Source: Callipepla californica brunnescens (Eukaryota; Chordata; Aves; Galliformes; Odontophoridae). Taken from it: a DNA stretch of 64,000 bases. Made by a program: the position numbers and the translations under genes. Shown one piece after another: positions 11,913 to 23,985 of this stretch. The notes under the pieces were generated by a model. The model saw only the letters and a list, made by a program, of their open reading frames with translations. It ran no database searches and was not told where the DNA came from. The stretch spans positions 18,035,152 through 18,099,151 of the forward strand of contig JALIRH010000007.1 of NCBI GenBank assembly GCA_023055505.1, read 5' to 3'. Within the stretch, counting starts at the first letter, position 1, and the number at the start of each line of letters is the position of its first letter.

Positions 11913-14126
11913 GAATACACTGACAAGGGACTCCATCCACCCTATCAGATGTGCTCTTTGAATACCTCACTGTCAATAAAAGTGAGTTATGCACAGATCC
12001 TTGAGAATTCAAGTAAAAAGCTGGAAGCAAATAAACTATCCTCAATTATTAGTGTCATCAGAATCACCTTCTGTGTCCAAAGCCAATACCTAATCAAGGA
12101 AATTTTTAGCTCAAGTACAGCTGGCCCACTGCTGCTTTTTCCATAGCTCTCCCCAAAACACACTGATAAAAATGACAGTAGTTTAATGATTATTTATTTA
12201 GCCACAGTTGGCAACTTGTACTCCAGGAGAATCTGAGATCTATGAAGCTCCTTAGAAGAGTAACATCTGTGAAGTGTTACCGTAATAATTTCCCCAATAG
12301 CAGGAAGGAAATTATGGTATCTTGAACACTATTAACATTCTCAGTGTTATAAAAATGCTCCACTTTTCACAACAGAATCAGTAAAATGTAATCATATCTA
12401 AAGAATATCAATTTCTGACCATTTCAGTAATAACAAACCACTGAGAATTTTCCTTAATTAAGATTCAGAAAAAGACAAGTGTGCTGCCTCACTTTTAAAT
12501 AAACATATTACTTTTTATCAGTTTTTATGAGCTTACTTCAAAGCAAACAGATTGGTATGTCACTGTAAAGATAGGTGAAGTATATTTGACGTTTCTGTCC
12601 AGTTACATTTCCAATGTATAGTATGTAGTACAAACAGATAGCAATGTATAAGACTTCAACATATTCTAATCACACGAACATGAAAATGGTGAAGTGGAAA
12701 AAGCAGAAGAATACAAGTGGTACTGGAGAAACTATGACAAAGAGAAAAATAGAATGCAATCACATCACTTCAGACTAATTGGAAGAATAAAGGTCTTCAT
12801 GGCAAAATTAATCATGAGATTTCCTGATGTTTTATCGCTTTCAGTTCTTGACATTGCAAATTTAGTAAGACTTTTTCCAGCCTTAATATACTAGAAATTA
12901 AGATGAAAATGCATATTAGATGATGCATATGAAAAAAAAGTATGTGCTGCTGTAGAACTGATAAGAAGAGCAGTAGGTCAGTGTTAACTAAGTGTGAAAT
13001 ATGTAAGTAATATCTGAAAGTAACATTAATAGCTGTCCTTACTTTTTACTATCAAAGGATTGTTCTAAACTCTGATGACAGATACTAATCATTATGGTCT
13101 AAATGGCAATCCAGCAACACCACTAAGCCCAAAATGTCCTCACATGACCTCAGCAGTATAACTGAATTGGAATTAAAGATATGTGAACAAGAATGTATCA
13201 ACACTGTACACTGCTGTCTACAGTTTGCTCAGTGAAGTCAATTTACACCTTCTCATACACTGTCTTAAGGTACCTTAAAGGCAAAATGTAGGACACTGGG
13301 ACCTTTTCAGGGACATGGAGTGCAAGATATGATTCAGCATCTTAATGACATTTTTCAGCACTGTCAGCAAAGGCCAAAAGCACATGACACAACTCAACTG
13401 AGTAATTTGGGCGCAGTTCAGAAGGTTAATTGCAAGCACCTTTGAAGCTGCATCCCACTTGACTGCCAGCTACCACTACACAGGTCTCCCATAAATCCTG
13501 TTTGGTACTGATCGACTCTCTGAGATGTCTGTCACCTTGGACCATACCAAACAGTACCAGTCAACCATGCTTATGCAACTACATCAAGTACTAATGATAA
13601 AAAGATGACAAGGAGATGAGATAAGGCAATCCTCAATCACCAGTAGATTTCTCTCCATGCAACCAACAGCCAGCTGGCTCACTAGCTAAACTAAACCATC
13701 TCCACACCATTCAGGCAAAGTGAGAAACAGCAAGTCCAAGCAGCTTCTCTATCCTTTCACTTCTCTTTCCCAATATATTCTTCGTACAAGCTGTTTCCCT
13801 TTTACGAAGCCAACACACAGTTCACCTCAAATTATGTTTCCAAGCTTTTAAAAATTCAGCTGTGATCAGCTATGGATTCAGTTAAATCTTTTTCCTAATC
13901 CCAGTGTTCCACATGATATACCTTCATCACTTAACTTGCTCCGCCATTTCTCACATACTAACACCTATATTTAATCTCATCTTAACTACTTGCATTAAAA
14001 GTAAACCCTAAAGCTACGTATAGTTCCTTTCCAGATGCTGCTGTTCAATTATTTCCCTGTGGGTTTCACCTAACATTCCACCGATGTCCTCTGGCGCTTC
14101 AGTCCACATCTCACGCATTCAAAGCC

Positions 14127-14219
14127 TTTTTTTTTTTTTTTTCCAAGAAACTCATAAACTAACACCTTTATTCTCATACAGAACAGCTAACATCTGTGGA
14201 CCAAAAAAAAAAAAAAAAA
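14127..14219. repeat. Facing T16 and A17 runs
   Basis: T16 at 14127-14142 and A17 at 14203-14219, 60 bp apart, forming complementary arms of about 16 bp. In intronic RNA they could pair. Confidence 0.85.
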
Positions 14220-17200
14220 GAAAAAACCAACAGCCAAACAAAGACGAAATACTTATCCAGTACAGCTTTTTACCAACATACTGTAAACAATTTTCGCATG
14301 TAATAAATCCATCTTTTCCTTAAAAGCTGCTCAGAAGCAATCTTAAGTATATTTAATCCAAATAATACATTCAAATGGAATACAACAATTTGAGTAAGTT
14401 TCATTCATTGATATCAAACCAAAAAATAAATCTCTCTTTAACCAAGGAATTCTAAAAACAGCAATGTTATGACAGGAAGTATAAGGTACTCCCTATCACC
14501 TGCAGCTTCTGTTTCACACTTAGATTTTGTCCCAAACAATGATCAAAATCTTCACTGTCAATCATTAAATCTAACCCAGTGAAAGTCTGGAAAGTCGATT
14601 ACTTCCAACTCAATACCTTATGATAAAAAGAAACCTTGAAACAAACCCTGTAAGGTTTTTCTGAAATGTGTATCATGCATTTACCAGTTTTCTGACTCCT
14701 TTGGGGAAAGAGATGGATTAAAATGCCAGAAAGTCAGGAAAATAAAGTCCATATCTGATTCATAATCTTCTGAATAAACTCCTTATTCATTAAATCCTAT
14801 GTCCCTACCAACACATTACAAAACTGAAAAGAAACCTTTTATCTCCACTCCACTACTCAGTTCTAAAGTTTGCACACAATTTTGACATTTCTGTCCCATG
14901 AGGTCTGTGCATGTGTAAACCACTAATACAGCAGCAATGAAATATTTCCCTTTTGCTGAAAAGCTAAAATGCTGAATTAGCTTTAGTGGTATTTAGCACA
15001 GTTGGAAAGCCTGATTTTGATCACAGAGTTACAGTCCTCATATTACGTGCTCTTATCTCAGAAATGCCAAATCAGCTAATAAAGCAAGTTTTCTGAGAGC
15101 TTCAATATCCCGCTGAGTTCTTTCACGTGATAGAAAATGAATGGCTTAGACAGCCAAAGGGAACCTTTCCCTATAAAAACACATCTGACAGCTTGTCCTT
15201 CACTTCCTTAAAATTAACATCTTTCTGTTCCAGTGATTTCTGAGGATCAGCTAATCGGGGAGCCTTACTTCTAACAAACAACTGGGTGCATGGTCCTTGA
15301 TGGCACTGTGAGTGCATCAAGGTCCACGTGTGCACCGTGATGCGCACTGGCACACATTGTAGCATGCATTCCCCAGCAAGTTCACAATAGTAAGCACCAT
15401 CTTTAACACATTGTCTTCTTCATACTTCATGTATCTTTTTAAACATACATATGGGGGAAAAAAAGAATGTTAAAGAAAATAGGCCATCTTTGTTAAATGA
15501 ATGAGGGAGTTGAACAATACAAGAGAATTCAATGCAGCCTGAAGTATTAAATAACGACTTTGCTGAAGTCCCCCACAGTTTCTTTTAACATAACTCCTTC
15601 CACATTTGACACATCAAAGGATTTCAGTAACCTTTAACTCCTAAAATTTCAGGGAATCATCGGCTTGGTTAAATACCTCAAATATTTATGCTGTTAAAGA
15701 GCAGAGGGTGACAAGAACTCATTTCAGCTTTATCTCTGGACTGTACCTACACTGCACCAGTTTCTCACCACATGATATACACATGAAACTGAAATTCAAA
15801 CACACATTTTCATATACAAGTGAATCTTCTGCCCCAGATACTGCAAGAACAAGAACTACCTTCTTCCTCCAAAGCAACAACATTAAAAAAAATAATAATA
15901 AAAGAAAGGATTAAAACTGAGAGTAAATAAACTTAACTTCATTCTAAGTGCCCAACTTCTACATTCAAGTCTAAGGAAGAATAAACAAAATGTTGACCCA
16001 AGCCACCGCAGAAACTACTGTAATTACTGTTCATTAGTCTCCTCACCAAACATTTTCAGGATTCAAAATTTGATTCATTAAAATATTTTGTTTTATGAAA
16101 ATGTCTACGTTCGAGGAACTGCTAGTTTGATAATGTAGGCTGTGAGATTTCCTACCTCAAAGTACAGCCACTCCAAAGCTAGAAGATTCATAAATTGTAA
16201 ACTGAATCACTATTAAGATTAATGAGCTCAAGATAAAAGCTCCATTTATTTCAGTAGGAATTAAATGTGAACGTAGCTCATCTTAGACAAGTCACTTATC
16301 TTCACCCCCAGCAAAAGCAACTAGAAAATGAATTAAGAAGAATGATCTCAAGATGTATGAATTTTCAGAATGATGATTTGACACATGGGGTGTCTGAAAT
16401 TAATCTCCCTTCTCAAGCTGGCAAGAGAGGAAATGAACATCCCTGCCCATATGCAGACTTCGAAGGAGGTGGAGGTGGGACAAGTCAAAAACAGGATCTC
16501 ACCAAAAAACAGATGTTGGGTCTGAGTAGAAATTTCCTGTGTATTTTTTTAATTCCCAAATTTGCAGAGCAAGATCTGTAAAACCCTTTACAACATCTCC
16601 AGCTGCATTACAAAGTTCTAAACCCACATAATAATCCCAATATAGCATAAATCTGTATCAGCTCAAACAGTTGCTGTTATCTTTCCATTATTCACAATCC
16701 AATAGCATTTAAAAAAAAAAGTCAGAAACTTCACTCGTGTCAAATCTACACTTTATTATCAGACATTTACCTTCTAACATTCCGTTTAGCACCTTTAGGA
16801 AACTGACTACTTGGCCTTTTCAGACTTTCTACTCTTCAATGCTTTATCCAGTAATGTTTTTGAGCCATCGTAGCTCAGTGTAGTCTACTGAACTATCTTC
16901 TAACAGCAGAATTCCTCTTGCCTTAAAAGAAAATTTTGGCACTGAACTCTCTCTACTCCTGCAAGTGGTGTGGAAGTATGTTTTGTGTTTTATTTACTAC
17001 CTTCAGCATTAGCATGTGTCAAATGTCATTTACCACCTCCATAGTCATCAAGAAATGATACAGCATGCTGATATAAACTTAACAATTTGAATGATTCACT
17101 ATTTCTAGTAATCCTCACTTTATTCTACTGATTATATTCATTGATTATAACATTGTATGCTTTCCATCTTATCAAGTAAATGCTTGGAAATGTGTTGAAA

Positions 17201-18146
17201 TCTGTAACAAACCAGAAAAGTCTCATTCTCGGAATGCATCCAGTACTGACAAGGCCTTTGCATGTAGAGGAAAATGCAGGGCTGGAAATTAAGAATTTCA
17301 AAGTCTCATTAACAATGAGTTATTTAAACTACCTGAAAGACAATGTTAAGTCTGAATACCTTGGAATTTCTGAATAAAAATGAAGAATGAGGTAAAGACG
17401 ATGGCTAAAGCACAAAAAGAAAGACAGAGAGAGAGGGAAAAAAAAATGCCAGATCTACAGATCTTTTCCCCTTGAAATTAATCAGCTTTTTCTGTACTGA
17501 GTTCATTAAGCATCTTTAAGTAATGTCATCTCTCTAAAACCTAGGAAACCAGAATTCCACAATATAAACTTTACAACCCTTAGCTTCTCTTTTCTCTCAT
17601 AAAAATAGACTTTGTATCCAACTTTCAGCACAACAAAACAATCTGAATGTAAATTATGATGTACTTACTGTACACTGTAATTGCCATAATATGCTTGCAA
17701 TACCAGAAAAATTTTATAATTCTTAAAATTAACACATCAAATAAAAAAATAAAATAACCTAGTAATTTGAGAAGACTCTGCAATGTGCCTTTGTTACTGG
17801 AGTATATACTTACAAAGAGATAAAAGGAACAAGAAACGTAGTATGTCTCGAATCAATCACTCTGAGGAATAGCTAAAAGATTCAAATATAACAGACATAC
17901 CTTCTCTTCCCAGGCAGCATAATATCAGACACCACAATGTTTATGCTGTAATTTCAATCAAGAATCAACTGCTGAACACAACAAGACGTAAAGATAAAAG
18001 ACAGGTAAGTTTATCTGTCAGTTTTCATCACGTTGTTCTTGAATTACTTTAAAAATAAATTTGAGAGGTTTCTAGCCTATCGTTAAAAATGATAGTACAC
18101 TGCAAAATCTAAACTACTAAATTAAAACTGAAAAAGTAAGACAATT

Positions 18147-18625
18147 ACAGAATCATAAATCGTAGGGGTTGGAAGGGACCTCCAGAGACGATCAAACCCA
18201 ACCCTCTCGCCAAGGCAGGTTCCCTACAGTGGTTACACAGCAAAGCATCGAAGCGGGTCCTGAACATCTCCAGAGAAGGAGAGCCCACAGCCTCTATGGC
18301 CAGCACATTCCAGTGCTCTGTTGCACTCACAGAAAAGGAAGTACATTCTCACATTCAGATGGTACTTACTGGGTTTCAGTTTGTGCCCACTGTCCATTGT
18401 ACCATCACTGGGCACCACCAAAAAGAGCCTGACGCCATCTACTTGGCTCTCACCCACGAGATATTTATAAACACTGACAAGATCCCCACTTGGTCTTCTC
18501 CATGTTGTATAGACCCAGGGCTCTCAGCCTTCCTCATAAAGGAGATACAGCAGACCCCTAATTGTCTTCATGGTCCTCAGCTGGAGTTTCTCAAGAAGAG
18601 CCCCATCTTTCTTCTATGTATCTCC
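18147..18625 (-). mobile_element. CR1 LINE, 5'-truncated copy
   Basis: Starts ACAGAATCATAAATCGTAGG and GGTTGGAAGGGACCTCCAGA, then carries the inverted 3' UTR (AGCACATTCCAGTGCTCTGT, CAGTTTGTGCCCACTGTCCA) to about 18625. It is a different subfamily from the 9.9-kb copy judging by its distinct 3' UTR. Minus strand, no intact frame. Confidence 0.9.
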
Positions 18626-20241
18626 GGCTTCAAGAGTTAGTGAGTAGATAAGGGAATCTTAAGGCCGTGCATTTTAGGTCTGGGTCATTAAAAATAATTA
18701 GGCATATAACATACAAATCACTGTGACCCAGACTCTGAAACAGATGTTAGCTGTCTAAATTAGAGGACCTGAGCTTTGGTTTGTTATTATACAAATTTAT
18801 ACATGTTTTGAATTCATCTGTAGTTATATAACTAACATTAGTGTGCTCTGCAGAGGTAACATATCAATCAGTTAATAACTCAGAATACTGCATCCAAGAC
18901 AGGACCCTAAATCCGTGCCAGAATTTACACAACATTACACTGTACACACCAGCACTGTTTAGATTTATGTCTCCTAGAGTCACAGCCTCATCCAGCAGAG
19001 CAAGAGACCAAAGAGTTATTTTTTAATCATTTTTACTCTGCATGTAATAGAAATAAGCAGCTCTCAACAGAGCAGATAACTACTATAACATCCCACATCT
19101 TTCAGTACCCCTACCCAATGGCTCATTAAAATACAACTGTCCAAGAGAAGGATGCTTTTTTACCTAGTCATGCTGAGCTGCTACCTTCTTTTGCAGTAGG
19201 ATGCACTGATTTATAGTAGAAGATGAATATTCACCCTGAAGTAAACATACTAGTTCTCTGAACCCTTTTTTTTCCCCAAAATAATCAGGAAACTGAATTT
19301 GGAACTGCCTACAATTTAAGAATCACTTTGTTTATTCGTACAGTCCTTATTAAATAAACTTTAAACTCTCTCAGGAATTCATTAACTTATGCTACTGAAG
19401 ACTGCTTCATCTAACTTGATTTCTAAACCTAGCTGATACAGGTTATTCACCCCTGCCATTTAGATTCAAAAGCTACTACAGAACATCAGCACTCAACCCT
19501 TAGCTCTTAAACTTCTACTCCGTATTTAATACATAGACAGAGTACATACGTTTGTACGCGTGTGGCGCGTAAGGTCTTCCCTCTTCTCTCTCTGCCTGTC
19601 CATCCCCCAGTCTTGAAAACAGCTAACAAACTAAAAACATCTCACTTTTTACAGCCATGAATTGAGCTACTATGGTTTCTCCATCGTATAAAGAAAAACA
19701 TATTATTTCTTGAACGTGACAGTTACAGAATTCAGTCAAGCCTAAGGAAAACTTTTACATGTTGTTTGAGCATTCACGTGAGAAAAATGAAAATTTGAAT
19801 GTTCATGCAAGGTGAAGAAAACTACTGAAATCATCCAACAAAACCACAGGGAGGCAGTGCAGAAAAAAACGTTTAAATATTCCTATTGATCAATGTGTTG
19901 CTGGGCTCCATGACAAGCCCATGGCTGGTAAGAGCATAGCATGGTACAGGAGGATATGACAGTTCCACAGGTGACAGAATCAGCACCAAGAGCACTGATA
20001 ATGGTTCAGAACTGCAGGCAGCACCATGGGCAGTTCAACGAGAGGTCCAGAACTTGAGCCTGAGAAATGTGAACTCAGGTAAGCAAAGATGATACTCGTT
20101 GAGATTTTTGTCACCCCACCATCTCACTTTTCACGCTGCATTATAATGGAGGGGTGGGAGTGGGAGATGCACGAGTGGAACTCTGTTTTAACAATGTTTC
20201 ATCCCTGACCCTGGATCGACTCAGATGTCCACCTGTCATGT

Positions 20242-21062
20242 TCACAGAATCATTAAAATTGCAAGAGACCTGTAAGATCATTTAGTCTGTCAACCCATCC
20301 CCACCCATACCCACTAACCGTGTCCCTCAGTGCCACATCTACACATTGCTTGAATAGCTATAGGAAGCGTCACTCCACCACTTCCCCGGACAGCCTATTC
20401 CAGTGCCTAACTACTCTTTCTGAGAATTTTTTTTTTTTTTTTATAATATACAATTTGAATCTCTATGGGTTCAGTTTGAGGCTGTTTCCTCTCATCCTAT
20501 CACTGAGAGAAGAGGCTGACCCCCACCTTACTACAACCTCCTTTCAGGGAGTTGTAAAGTGTGATAAGGTCTCCTGTGAGCCTCCTCTTCTCCAGACTGA
20601 ACAACCCCAGTTCCCTAAACTGCTCCCCACAAGGTCTGTGCTCCAGACCCCTCTAAGCTTCATCACCCTTCTCCAGAAACACTCCAGGGCCTTGATGTCT
20701 TTCTTGTACAGCTGAACGCAGCACACAAGGTGCGGCCTCACCAGCGCTGAGCACAGCGGGATGATCACCTCTCTGCTCCTGCTGGCTGTGCTATTTCTGA
20801 GACAAGCCAACACTGGCCTTCTCAGCCATGCCGGCACACCGCTGGCTCATGTTCAGCTGGCCATTAACCAACCCCCCCAGATCCTTTTCCTCTGTGCACC
20901 TTTCTAGCCACTTTTCCCCCAGCCTGCAGCACTGCCTTGGGGTTGCAGCAACTACTGCACAGGACCGGCCTCTTTGAACTTGTTGGGGCTCACACAACTG
21001 GCTTCACCTCATCGATCCAGCCTATCCAGATCCCTCCGTAGGGCCTTCACACCCTTAGGCAA
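20242..21062 (-). mobile_element. CR1 LINE copy abutting the HMGCLL1 CpG island
   Basis: From TTCACAGAATCATTAAAATT rightwards this is inverted CR1 3' UTR and ORF2 C-terminal coding sequence. The minus-strand translations include [18 protein letters not shown] and [17 protein letters not shown] blocks. Several frameshifts break the frame. A T16 run at 20427-20442 interrupts the 3' UTR. The 5'-truncated end at about 21062 lies only about 245 bp inside intron 1 from the exon 1 donor, just at the edge of the CpG island. Confidence 0.92.
20427..20442. repeat. T16 homopolymer inside CR1
   Basis: A run of sixteen T within the CR1 3' UTR, absent from the other CR1 copies here. It probably arose by slippage after insertion. 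Confidence 0.8.
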
Positions 21063-21307
21063 ACGAACAATACTGCAGGGCTGACCAAGAGAGGGCCAGC
21101 GCGGCGTAGCCAGGACCTAGGGCGTAGCAAGGAGGACCAGCACTCTCGGAGGTGACTGCCGCAGGGGACGGAGCGCGGGGCGATGCGAGGACCCCCTCCG
21201 AGCGGCACATGGCGGCGGCCGGGCCCCGTCCTCCCCCTGGCGGCGGCGGCGCGCCGCAGTTCCGGCCCCAGACCACCCCCTCCACCCCCGGCGGCGCGGG
21301 GCGGTAC

Positions 21308-21412
21308 CTGCGCGGGGTGCGGAGGCGCGGTCGGTTCCCCGATCCACAGCTGCTCCTTGAGGAGGTGCTGATGGCTGAGGCAGTGCTTCAGCGCCGACGG
21401 CACCGTGCCCAT
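21308..21412 (-). CDS. HMGCLL1: HMGCLL1 coding exon 1 (start codon exon)
   Basis: The minus-strand ATG at 21412-21410 opens a 35-codon frame starting MGTVPSALKHC and containing LLKEQLWIG, ending PAQ exactly at a CAG|GTACCG donor (GT at 21307-21306). Human HMGCLL1 begins, from memory, MGNVPSAVKHC and likewise ends exon 1 with a PAQ-type sequence. Exon 1 ends and exon 2 begins in phase 0, so the frames join. Gly2 with Ser6 fits the N-myristoylation consensus MGxxxS, and no mitochondrial presequence is seen. This agrees with the known cytosolic and membrane-associated location of HMGCLL1, in contrast to mitochondrial HMGCL. An in-frame upstream ATG exists in the same minus-strand frame (at 21481), but family conservation begins at MGTVPS, which I take as the true start. 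The exon lies inside a CpG island. Confidence 0.92.
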
Positions 21413-21512
21413 GGCTGGGCGGCCGGCCGCAAGGTCAACGCAGCTTCCCGGCCGCCCCGGCCCCGCTCTCGCCGCAGCCACTGGCTGCAGCCCGGCCCCG
21501 GTAGCGCCTGCG

Positions 21513-21517
21513 ATTGG
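21513..21517 (-). promoter_or_regulatory. CCAAT box upstream of HMGCLL1
   Basis: The plus-strand bases read CGATTGGCGG, giving CCGCCAATCG on the gene strand. It lies about 100 bp upstream of the ATG inside the CpG island, a usual NF-Y site position. A GC-box-like GGGCGGG follows on the plus strand at about 21523-21529. Assignment is by motif and position only. Confidence 0.5.
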
Positions 21518-23082
21518 CGGAGGGCGGGAGCCCGCCGTGCCCGCACCCCCGCCGCCTACAGTTTGCTGCGGCAGCCGCCGGTGCCCCGCTCCTCATTTGC
21601 CCATCCGCGCCTGCCCGAGCGCTGCCACACCGCGGGTTTGTCGGGCTCCGCAGCCGCCTGCCATTGCGAGAGGCCGTGTGGGGAGCTCGAAGGGGACACG
21701 GGGCTAAGGGAGGACTGACAGCGAGTGGGACCCTGGGGCCGTGCTGACGATTCCCAGTTGGCAGTTCGGGTGACAGCGCATCCTTGACAGAAGTCTCCCT
21801 GTGCTTGACAGCGTGTCTGCTTTCCCGTTGGGCAGTGCAGACTTAGGGCGAACGGCGCGTTGCTCGCATTGAACAGCTCTCGCAAAAGCGGCGGGTTCTA
21901 TTTTGTCATCTCCCTTCAGCGCTCAGTGTCAGCCAATTTTCCAGGCTTCTCTCAAGTGAAATACCTTACGATTTCCGGATATTTCCTTTCCTGGGGTATG
22001 AGCAGATTCATAGTTTCACTCACCTTTCCCTCGTTTTCTACAGAAGATTAGCAAGTTTACAGCCAAATCCCAGCTTCAGCCCTCTGCTGATATGCATGAG
22101 GCTCTCGAGGCAGTCCCTTGTATTTCAGGCTTGCTCTTCTGTCTGTCCAAACCCTGTAAAACAGTGCTGGAACGTGTTTGAAGGGCTGGGAAGTGTTTGT
22201 TTGCTGAGAATCGTGACAGCTTTTCAGAAATAAGATATTTAAAAATCGATTTTACAATATGTTATGAAATGCCAGTCTCAGGTGTCTGCAGTTTCAAACC
22301 TGCCCACAGAGAAGCTCAGAGGTGATTCTCTGCTGGCTGAAAGCTGAGGCAGTTCGTATCCTGTCTCTCTTCTACCAGGCAAACATTTGTCTTCAAAATT
22401 ATTACATCTTAACAGCTCAGGATTTCACGAATTACCCACTACATGCCGACTCTGAGTCCTGCTACCTGTAGAACTGGGGATCAAGTACACAAATCCTAAT
22501 GATAGAACAAGCCTTGTTCTTTTGTGTCCCTGTGACAGGCTATTGATGCGGTGTATGTAACGTGGTGAAGAGGCAAACACTGCATTGGTGTAAACATTTT
22601 TTGTTTTGTACTGTCAATGGGTTTCTTACAAATTGGAAATAGGCTGAAAAGTGCAATTATGTGAGAAAGGTAGTGAATGCCTGTGTATACTGTGTGCCTC
22701 TCCTGCCTACCTGACCTGGACTCTTCTCCGGTTACTCCAGCACTGAAGTCAAACTTCTTATTCCCTTCTTACAAACACATCTGAAATTAGTTTCATGATA
22801 AGGCTCATTATAAGCCTATTTCTGTATTTCTGTTGTTATAACCAGAAAAACATCGTGCCAGATTTGAATGCTGTGTTTCTGGAGCTCACAGCTTTGAGGT
22901 CCTCTTCCACGCTAAGTCTTCTGTTAACATTTTGTGACACCAGACTGCTTTAAGACTCAGAGTGCCACCAGGTGAATAGGAGCATTTTTAACTGAAATCC
23001 CAGTAATGTTGAGAAGAGAAGGAAAACATAATGATGATACTTTGAAATATAATCCCAAATAAATGGGTTTTCGTAGCTGTTT

Positions 23083-23106
23083 TTGTTGTTGTTGTTGTTG
23101 TTTTTT
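23083..23106 (+). repeat. (TTG)n microsatellite
   Basis: Six to seven consecutive TTG units flanked by T runs. Confidence 0.9.
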
Positions 23107-23511
23107 CTTTCGCACATCTCATTCTCCCTGAAAACAGATGCATTTTTTTCTTTTTCATTCTTGGCAATTTAGCACTGAATTTTTCAACTAGTGCTTCTAA
23201 TTTCATGTAAACAGCTGCCTTAAAATCAAGAGACATATTTGTATGAGCACAGTATTCATCTGAAACTCATTGGTTCTTAGGATAATGATGATTTATCTAT
23301 TGAAACAAGAGTCATGTGGAACAGTACAAAGCAGAAGCAGCTCTGAGTGCACCTCCGGCAGACCTAATCATTCTGATGCTGTTATTTGGATGCAGGGGCT
23401 AAAAAACTTATTTAAGTACACCCTTCTGTATGAGTTAACTTGAGGGTTGTAGTGGTACCTTGTGCTGCTTAACTTTCTCTATCCTCAGTGGTAGTACCAG
23501 CATAGTTACTG

Positions 23512-23985
23512 ATGGAAGTTTTTGCAAAATCATGTAAAGAAGAATGGAGACTTCTGGCAGATCTTTCTGTAGCAGCACACAGGCCTCTTGTGGTCTGGAC
23601 CTTTATATGCCCTGTGCTGTTCTTTATTTTGATTCTGCATATTTTTTTGCTCAAAAGTGGCATTTTAGAGGAATGTCAGTTTACAAGAACACATGGAAGG
23701 ACTCAGATGTGTTTAGCGGTACATCAGCATAGTGAACAGAAATTGCACATGACTGGCTTTTGGCTCTCCATCTGTCTCGTAAAACTATTTATCATTTTGA
23801 TACTCCTCTGGATCCATCATTGTCATTGGCTCACTGTATTCTGGTCAAAGGTTTTAAAACGTTTATTAAAAGGAATGCTTTTCACTAAAATAAATATGCT
23901 CATAGAAATCCTGCCACCAAGTGTAGCACATGGTAAGAACCGGCACATTTGGGTAAAATGCAGAGAAACTTCAGCTATTACCTGA
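23512..23985 (+). other. Unassigned 157-codon open frame
   Basis: An ATG-started frame open for 157 codons, unusually long for local AT content. The translation has two hydrophobic stretches (about residues 29-49 and 84-104) and no family motif I recognise. There is no CpG island, convincing splice structure or poly(A) signal tied to it. I consider chance the most likely explanation and list it only because of its length. Confidence 0.08.

Larger units (their letters stand above)
984..21307 (-). other. HMGCLL1: HMGCLL1 intron 1 (about 20.3 kb)
   Basis: The interval between the two recognised coding exons, with canonical GT at 21307-21306 and AG at 985-984 on the gene strand. It contains a solo LTR at 6413-6988 and several CR1 fragments. 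Otherwise it is AT-rich unique-looking sequence: roughly 1-5.9 kb, 10.3-18.1 kb and 18.6-20.2 kb show no convincing gene or mobile element. I recall a human isoform with an extra exon between exons 1 and 2. I did not find an equivalent, but a short diverged exon could be missed by eye. Confidence 0.85.
21090..21745 (-). promoter_or_regulatory. HMGCLL1: CpG island promoter of HMGCLL1
   Basis: An abrupt block of GC-rich, CpG-dense sequence in an otherwise AT-rich window. It covers the start exon, the beginning of intron 1 and about 330 bp upstream of the ATG. Upstream of the ATG on the gene strand there is a CCAAT box and a GC box, with no obvious TATA box, so transcription probably starts over a spread of sites between about 21430 and 21500. 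The long open frames on both strands here reflect GC-rich composition lacking stop codons, not genes. Such islands are often bidirectional, but no plus-strand exon can be supported. Confidence 0.88.

Noticed and set aside
11580..12146. Frames with poly-Phe or poly-Lys runs around 11.9 kb
   Set aside because: Created by the A23 homopolymer read in different frames. The same applies near 2.7, 14.2, 20.43, 25.8 and 60.5 kb.
18145..18640. Overlapping frames of 61-114 codons
   Set aside because: They lie wholly within a CR1 3' region and have no family motif.
21047..21747. Several overlapping open frames of 60-188 codons on both strands in the CpG island
   Set aside because: They are Ala/Arg/Gly/Pro-rich products of GC-rich sequence lacking stop codons. 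Only the 35-codon part starting at 21412 minus matches a protein family and is spliced.
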